From assembly GCA_032164245.1 (NCBI GenBank), contig JAVMKO010000010.1, forward strand, positions 34,438,189-34,502,188: DNA of 64,000 nt. The letters run 5' to 3'. The position numbers and the translations under genes are program-made. The notes below the pieces were generated by a model. That model saw nothing but the letters and a program-made list of their open reading frames with translations. It was not told the origin of the DNA and did not search any database. Positions within the stretch are counted from its first letter, which is position 1. The number at the start of each line of letters is the position of its first letter. The DNA is from Sternotherus odoratus (lineage: Eukaryota > Chordata > Testudines > Kinosternidae). Shown piece after piece: positions 57,764 through 64,000 of the stretch.

Positions 57764-59065
57764 CAGGGCCGGCGACAGGGGGGTACAACGGGTACAGCTG
57801 TACCGGGCCCCGGACTTCAGGGGGGCCCCCCTGAAGTCCGGGGCCGGTACTCAGCTGTACCCGTTGTCGCCCAGGGCTGTGAGCGAGGCGCGGCTCGGGC
57901 AGCCGCTGCCGCGCTCACCAGCCCCCTCCCCCGGCACCCAGCAGCCTCCCCCGCCCCTTTTTGCTTCTCCCGGACACGCGGCCGCAGCACAAGCGGAGGT
58001 TGGGGCCCGCGGGAGGTAGGAGACGAGCGGGAGATCGGCCGGGGGGGTCGGGAGATCGGCCCCGGTGGGGGGGAGCGTCGGGAGATCGGCCCGGGGGGGG
58101 AGCGTCGGGAGATCGGCCCCGGGGGGGGGGGGGGCGTCGGGAGATCGGCCCCGGGGGGAGGGGGCGTCAGGAGATCGGCCCCGGGGGGGGGGCAACGTCG
58201 GGAGATCGGCCCCGGGCGGAAGGGGCGTTGGGAGATCGGCCCCGGGCGGAGGGGGCGTTGGGAGATCGGCCCCGGGGGGAGGGGGCATCGGGAGATCGGC
58301 CCCGGGGGGAGGGGGCATCGGGAGATCGGCCCCGGGAGGGGGGGGTCGGGAGATCGGCCCCGGGAGGGGGGGGGTCGGGAGATCGGCCCCGGGGGGGGGG
58401 GTCGGGAGATCGGCCCCAGGGGGAGGGGGCGTCGGGAGATCGGCTCTAGGGGGAGGGGGCGTCGGGAGATCGGCCCCGGGGGGGGGGCGGTCGGGAGATC
58501 GGCCGGGGGGAGGGGGTGTCGGGAGATTGGCCCCGGGGGGGGGCGGGAGATCGGCGGGGGGGGGGGGGACGGTGGGAGATCGGGCGGGAGATCGGCGGGG
58601 GGACGGCGGGAGATCGGTCGGGGCCGTCGGGAGATCGACGGAGGGGGGGGACGGCGGGAGATCGGCTGGGGGCTGCGGGCGTCGGGAGATCGGCAGGGGG
58701 GGGACGGCGGGAGATCGGCCGGGGGGGGGACGGCGGAGATCGGCGGGGGGGCGGCGGGGGGAGATCGGCGGGGGGGGGGGGCGCGGGAGACTGGCAGGGG
58801 GGCCCCGCGGGCGGCGGGAGACTGGCGGGGTGGGGGGCCGCGGGTGGCAGGAGACCGGCGGGAGGGCCCGCGGGCAGCGGGAGACTGGCGGGGGGGGGCC
58901 CGCGGGCGGCGGGAGACGGAGGGGGCCCCGCGGGCGGCGGGAGACTGGTGGGGGGGGCCCTGCGGGCGGGGGGAGACGGAGGGGGCCCCGCGGGCGGCGG
59001 GAGACCGGGGGGGGGCCCCGTACGATCTGCTGTACGGGGCCCCAAAATTCCTGTCGCCGGCCCTG
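57764..59065. mobile_element. hAT-type element with fold-back end and internal minisatellite
   Basis: Inverted ends CAGGGCCGGCGACAGG and CCTGTCGCCGGCCCTG (16 of 16) are flanked by a perfect 8-bp TSD ATCAGGTG (57756-57763 and 59066-59073). Inside the left end is a near-perfect palindrome with arms of about 45-50 bp meeting in GGGGGGCCCCCC near 57820-57827. A second hairpin lies at 59012-59043. Between them is a G-rich tandem array. The long Arg/Gly frames on the plus strand and Pro/Ser frames on the minus strand are by-products of the array, and no transposase is present. Confidence 0.93.
58021..59010. repeat. G-rich minisatellite inside the hAT element
   Basis: Units of about 30 bp follow GGGAGATCGGCCCCGGGGGG plus AGGGGGCGTC. 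From about 58780 they switch to a related form GGGAGACTGGCGGGGGGG plus CCCGCGGGCGGC. The two forms occupy separate blocks, as expected for an array growing from two founder units. Runs of five to twelve G occur in almost every unit. Confidence 0.95.
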
Positions 59066-59073
59066 ATCAGGTG

Positions 59074-62007
59074 TGGATATTGCTGCGTCCCTGGAGTCCA
59101 CACGGTGTGTCACACACACGCTCGTTGAAGGGTGTCCCAGGGTCTCACTCATCACAAAGGCTCCTCCTCCTGGTTGCTCTGGGGATCGTCCAGCATGTCC
59201 AACATCCCCTGCTGCTGCTCGTTTGGATACCCTGCTGCCTCTTTCTCTGTCACTCAGGGTGCTCTCTGCAGCTTGGCCCTCCTGCCAGGTCACCCTCATC
59301 CTCCCCTTCCAGGATCACAAAGTCCCCCTGGATGACTGTCCTAGGCAGTCTGCTGCTCCACTGCCTGGTCTGCACCACTTCCCCAGTGACTGGGAGGGGA
59401 ACCTGGGCCCGGCCGCTCCTCCAGGTTCCAGCCTCTGGACCCTACAAAGAGCAGCCATGGTCTGCATTGTCCCAAAGCTGGCTGCTGGTCCCCGGGCTCC
59501 TCCTACTTCACTTCTATCCGGTTCTTTGCCACTATCCTCCTTTGGGTATCCCCTTCCGCCAGTGCCAGGGCCACAAGTCACCTCTCCCTTTCTACAGCTA
59601 GAGACCCGCTGCAGCCCCTTCTGCTTCCCTCTCCCGGGCTTTCCTGTAGCCCCACCTGCTTCTTCTTAGCTGGGCTCCATCCGTGGGCAGGGGTTGCTTA
59701 TCCAGCCTCATTCCCCTCTAGTGTGGCCTATTGAGTTAATTGGTCCCCTTCCCAAGGCTGGTGTGTGGTGAACAGAGGATAAGGGGCCGGCCCGTGCAGG
59801 CTCCGTTACAGCTAGGCCCGTGTGTGCGCTCGGGGTCAGTACATCTGTGGGGAGTGCCCCAGAACAACCCCCTCCTGTTCTGGTTTCTGAAAAGGGTGTT
59901 TGTTGTGGGCTGGGGGGTTGATTTTTTTCTCCCCCCAACCCAACTTTCAATGAAAACAGCCATTTTCTGGTGGACGTGGCTTTTTCCCTCCACAGTCCCT
60001 GGGGCTGGCTTTGCTCCCTGGAGAGGAGCTGGCTCTGGTGGGCTGCTCCCCCTCCAAATGATCAAGGCCCCCTTTGCCTTCTCGGACCCTGTGCAGGTGA
60101 AACTGCCAGCTCCAGCTGGTGCACGGCCCTGGGGCCAACTGTTTGCTGTGAGCTGTGCTTGGCAGTAGCCAGTGCAACAGCCCCAGGCCCCACTCAGCTC
60201 AGTGCCGAGGGGAAATCTGGCTGGGCAGCAGGGGCAGAGCTGCTCAGGTCCAATCAAAACCAAATTCTGCCCAACTGCCCTGCCTTTCCCTGGCCTTTTA
60301 CCCAGGAGGCCACTGGCCTCCTGCTCTCACACAGGGCCAGCTCCTCCTCCCCAACCCAGCAATGTCCTCCCACCCCTCCTCCAGCCTGGGTCTTGGCTCA
60401 ACCCACCAGGAATGCTGGCTAGGGGAGGAGGGGTCCTAGCAGGGTAGGACTCAGGCTCTTGTAACCCGGGGCGGGATGGGGTGGATGTTAGTGCTAAAAT
60501 GATCACTAGTGAAATAACTGACAGACCATTCGGATGTCATCATTAGGCCTCAGAGTTAACAAAAGCAGCATCCCATTGAGATGACTGGGAGCCAGTCACA
60601 CCTTTCAGTGTTACAGGGACAAATCCATCCCTGGTGTAACACAGGTGGGTGCCTTGGCTGAGTCTGAGAGGTGGGCCGCGTTGACCTGTGGGCAACGCTG
60701 CATTGGGCCATCTCCGAAGGTGCCCGCGAGTCAAAGCTGGAATGTAATTTTGTTTCTTTTAATGGAATCTTAATTTCAGCAGGCACTGCTGGGTTTCCCC
60801 AGTGCTACATGCCAGCCAGTGCCAGGCTAGTCCCATCCTGTAATGCAGCCAGCCGCTGGGCCACCCTGCCAGCTAGGAGCTCCTCTGCCAGCCCCCAGGG
60901 CCTGCTGACTGCATCTCAGTTGGCATCCATGCCAATGTGATCGGTGCCATCACCCCTCCATCCGTCACACACCGAGAGCACCGCTGTGGATCACCACCTG
61001 GCTGTGGAAAAAAGATGGTGGAGCGGTCTTTCCCACTCAGCTGCATCTAAACCAGGGGGCTGTGCGGCGTTACCTACACGGGTGGTGTCACAACCGTACA
61101 TTGTGTGTAAATAAGGCCTTAACTGCTTTTACAATTCCCAGCTGGCTTTGGGGCATGGAGTGGGGCTAATTTATATGTATTGCTATGAGGAGAGGCGGAT
61201 GGTACCAGTGTCCCAGCTTGAGTCCAGCCCAGGAAAATAGGGACTGAAAGTCGTTTTCCTTTGAGGGCTTTTTGGCAGTCAAGGTGAGATGAGTTGTTAG
61301 GACCCTGCCAGGCTGGGCCTGCTCTAGTATTGTGAACCCCACGCATTCAAAACTCTTCAGTTGAGTCCAAAAAAACAGTCGATTGATTTTAACGAGTTGG
61401 TGCTGGGTTCTCGTTCTCTGCCGTCTGGTTTCTGAGCCTTCAAGTTGCACTTGGGTCACATTTTCAGCCTCTTCTCCACAACCAGCAGAAGCAGAAACTT
61501 GAAAGCTAAGTTTCTTGTGGCCTCAGGTGACTGCAGAAGCTGGGACCCACCCTCCTGAGCCCAGTGGTAAAATCACAAGGGAGAGCATGTGTATTCGGGG
61601 GGTGAAGAGCTCCCTTTGCAGGCTGGAGCTCCATTACCTGGAGTTAGAGCTGACCTTAACTTCACACTGAAGTGAAGAGAGAGAAATCTATGCCTGAGGA
61701 CTGTCCCACACCTGGGGGCCCCTCAGGATCATGGCTAAAGCCCCTCAGCTCTCACTAAAACATTATGCTTTTCGCCATCAACGTTGAAAAGAAAACGTGA
61801 ATGGCACGTGACTGACACAGCGAGCTCTGCCTGCGTCTGCAGAGAGAAAGATGTGACCTCCCCATCTCAGGGGAGCGTTAGCTCAGAAACATAAAGGTCA
61901 CTTCTTAAAAGTCAACACTGCCCATTTCAGGGCAGATCATGTTTGTTAACGTGCTGAGCCCACCACCCAACTGACCATCCATGCGCTGGCCGGATGAAAT
62001 GCAAAGT
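59074..62007. other. No gene recognised
   Basis: C-rich unique-looking DNA. Several overlapping plus-strand frames at 59.1-60.4 kb are Pro/Ser/Leu-rich and conflict with one another. Confidence 0.45.
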
Positions 62008-63003
62008 ATCATAGAATCATAGAACATCAGGGTTGGAAGGGACCTCAGGAGGTCATCTAGTCCAACCCCCTGCTCAAAGCAGGGCCAATCCCAACTAAAT
62101 CATCCCAGCCAGGGCTTTGTCAAGCCTGACCGTAAAAACCTCTAAGGAAGGAGATTCCACCACCTCCCTAGGTAACCCATTCCAGGGCTTCATCACCCTC
62201 CTAGTGAAAAGTTTTTTTCTAATATCCAACCTAAACCTCCCCCACTGCAACTTGAGACCATTACTCCTTGTTCTGTCATCTGCTACCACTGAGGTCAGTC
62301 TAGATCCATCCTCTTTGGAACCCCCTTTCAGGTAGTTGAAAGCAGCTATCAAATCTCCCCTCAGTCTTCTCTTCTGTAGACTAAACAATCCCAGTTCACA
62401 CAGCCTCTCCTCATAAGTCCAGGCCCCTAATCATTTTTGTTGCCCTCCTCTGGACTCTTTCCAATTTTTCCACATCCTTCTTGTAGTGTGGGCCCCAAAA
62501 CTGGACACAGTACTTCAGATGAGGCCTCACCAATGTCGAATAGAGGGGAACGATCACGTCCCTCGATCTGCTGGCAATGCCCCTACTTATACAGCCCAAA
62601 ATGCCGTTAGCCTTCTTGGCAACAAGGGCACACTGTTGACTCATATCCAGCTTCTCATCCACTGTAACCTCTAGGCCCTTATCTGCAGAACTGCTACCTA
62701 GCCATTCGGTCCCTAGTCTGTAGCAGTGCATGGGATTCTTCTGTCCTAACTGCAGGACTCTGCACTTCTCCTTGTTGAACCCCATCAGATTTCTTTTGGC
62801 CCAGTCCTCTAATTTTCCTAGGTCCCTCTGTATCCTATCCCCACCCGCCAGTGTATCTACCACTCCTCCCAGTTTAGTGTCATCTGCAAACTTGCTGAGG
62901 GTGCAGTCCACACCATCCTCCAGATAATTGATAAAGATATGGAACAAAACTGGCCCCAGGACCGATCCTTGGGGCACTCCGCTTGATACCAGCTGCCAAC
63001 TAG
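62008..63003 (-). mobile_element. CR1 LINE, 3' half (left of nested LINE)
   Basis: The CR1 3' end ATCATAGAATCATAGAACAT (as seen on the plus strand) starts at 62008. Going 5' on the minus strand there is an open frame (62977-62411) with GSVLGPVLF, then [11 protein letters not shown] carrying the intact reverse-transcriptase Asp pair, then [12 protein letters not shown] and [21 protein letters not shown] second frame (62388-62095) carries the C-terminus, [20 protein letters not shown]. One frameshift separates them. It is among the better-preserved CR1 copies here but not active. Confidence 0.95.
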
Positions 63004-63495
63004 TTAGTTAGTTAGTTATGCCCGTCACCCCAATCGGGGTATGGGCCGCCAACCGCAGATCTCCAGAGTCCTCTATCCTGGGCCATTCTCTCTAGCTGGT
63101 TCCAGGTGTAGCCCATTTTTGTGGTATCAGCCTGAAGGTCACGTCGATACCTAATAGGGTCAGGTTGTTGCTTGTCATCTCTGCTGCAACCTGCGCCATC
63201 TTTCCTGACTCGTACATGGTCCTCACGTTCCATGTGCCGATGGTGATCCTCCTGGTTATAAGAAGGGTGATCAGCTTAGTGGCTTCCTCGCGGCTTTCAC
63301 CACCCAGCGTCATGCGTCTTCGAGTTGAAGACCCTTCTTTTTCCAGGCTAAAAGTCTCTGTTATCTCTATTGTTGGCATTTCTGTAGCAAGTTGATTTTT
63401 TACGGGGGTGGAGTTGCTAGCCCCACGCCCAGCCTTCCTCCTTTACCCTGACTTGGGACAGGCAGATGGCCCCAAAGGACCTCTCTGGTGGAGTT
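63004..63495 (-). mobile_element. Internally deleted LINE nested in CR1, 12-bp TSD
   Basis: The insert is flanked by GCTGCCAACTAG at 62992-63003 and again at 63496-63507; CR1 sequence resumes exactly after it. The minus strand first encodes the start of an AP-type endonuclease (ITIGTWNVRTMYESGKMAQV) and then, in another frame, an ORF2-type C-terminus (MGYTWNQLERMAQDRGLWRS, ending GDGHN and stop). Everything between, including the reverse-transcriptase core, is missing. The 3' end carries a TAAC tetranucleotide tail of about four units. The family is an APE-type LINE that I cannot name; RTE-like is one guess. Confidence 0.88.
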
Positions 63496-64000
63496 GCTGC
63501 CAACTAGACATGGAGCCATTAATCACTGCCCCTTGAGCCCAACAATCTAGCCAGCTTTCTGTCCACCTTATGGTCCATTCATCCAGCCCATACTACTTTA
63601 ACTTGCTGGCAAGAATACTGTGGGAGACCGTAACAAAATCTTTGCTAAAGTCAAGGAATAACAGGTCCACTGCTTTCCCCTCATCCACAGAGCCAGTTAT
63701 CATAGAAGGCAATTAGGTTAGTCAGGCATGATTTGCCCTTGGTGAATCCATGCTGACTGTTCCCGATCACTTTCCTCTCCTCTAAGTGCTTCAGAATTGA
63801 TTCCTTGAGGACCTGCCCCATGATGTTTCCAGGGACTGAGGTGAGGCTGACTGGCCTGTAGTTCCCCGGATTCTTCTCCTTCCCTTTTTTAAAGATGGGC
63901 ACCACATTAGCCTTTTTCCAGTCATCCGGGACCTCCCCCAATCGTAAAGTATCCAGAAGAGGCTCCCAGGACAACAGAACATCACATACAGGAGTGGGGC
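63496..64000 (-). mobile_element. CR1 LINE, reverse-transcriptase N-terminal part (continues past window)
   Basis: The minus-strand frame 63974-63681 encodes the conserved CR1 block VPDDWKKANVVPIFKKGKEK, followed by NPGNYRPVSLTSVPGNIMGQ, the ERKVIGNSQHGFTKGKSCLT region and LTNLIAFYD. It belongs to the same copy as 62008-63003. Confidence 0.93.

Noticed and set aside
57611..59299. Very long overlapping frames (over 330 to 505 codons) on both strands, Arg/Gly-rich or Pro/Ser-rich
   Set aside because: They arise from the 30-bp GC-rich tandem array in a hAT element. All frames are open on both strands and there is no domain or splice context.

Overview
This is vertebrate nuclear DNA, most likely from a turtle and at least from a non-avian sauropsid. 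The evidence is the density of CR1 LINE fragments, a tRNA-derived SINE with a CR1-like end, a Chompy-like Harbinger MITE, and many hAT and pogo/Tigger-type MITEs whose consensus I remember from chelonian genomes. Protein-coding content is very low, and nothing looks bacterial or viral apart from LTR relics.

The one gene I can identify is ZNF609, on the minus strand. Coding exon 2 (23046..22165, start codon at 22914) encodes the first 250 residues and ends at a GTAAGA donor. A CpG island at about 41.74-42.25 kb is the likely promoter and non-coding exon 1, with a consensus GTGAGT donor at 41780. That makes intron 1 about 18.7 kb (41780..23047). Intron 2 runs from 22164 past the left edge of the window. 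DNA right of about 42.3 kb lies upstream of the gene. I recognise no second gene there, although TRIP4 is the neighbour on that side in human.

Exon 2 is the exon that forms the translated circular RNA circ-ZNF609 in mammals. All the features needed are present here: one exon of 882 nt, and an ORF that crosses the back-splice junction and stops after one added codon, as reported for human. A CA/TG-rich minisatellite lies about 60 bp upstream of the exon acceptor. A roughly 45-bp GC-rich minisatellite of about 40 copies (39.96-41.74 kb) lies directly downstream of exon 1.

The rest is mostly repeats. One LTR family is present in ten copies with no internal retroviral region; three have perfect 5-bp target-site duplications (TSDs), and eight of ten lie in the ZNF609 sense orientation. 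Several insertions are nested: a hAT in an LTR, an LTR in a CR1, a deleted LINE in a CR1, and a hAT in a CR1. Four DNA transposons have intact TSDs (two 8-bp hAT TSDs besides the nested one, and one TTA Harbinger TSD), and two pogo-like elements and one mariner-like element are TA-flanked. Unusual items are a fold-back retroposon with an 11-bp TSD, two DNA transposons with internal GC-rich minisatellites, and a decayed LINE fragment carrying RNase H motifs. Coordinates for precise TSDs and splice sites were counted base by base. Other repeat boundaries are approximate.
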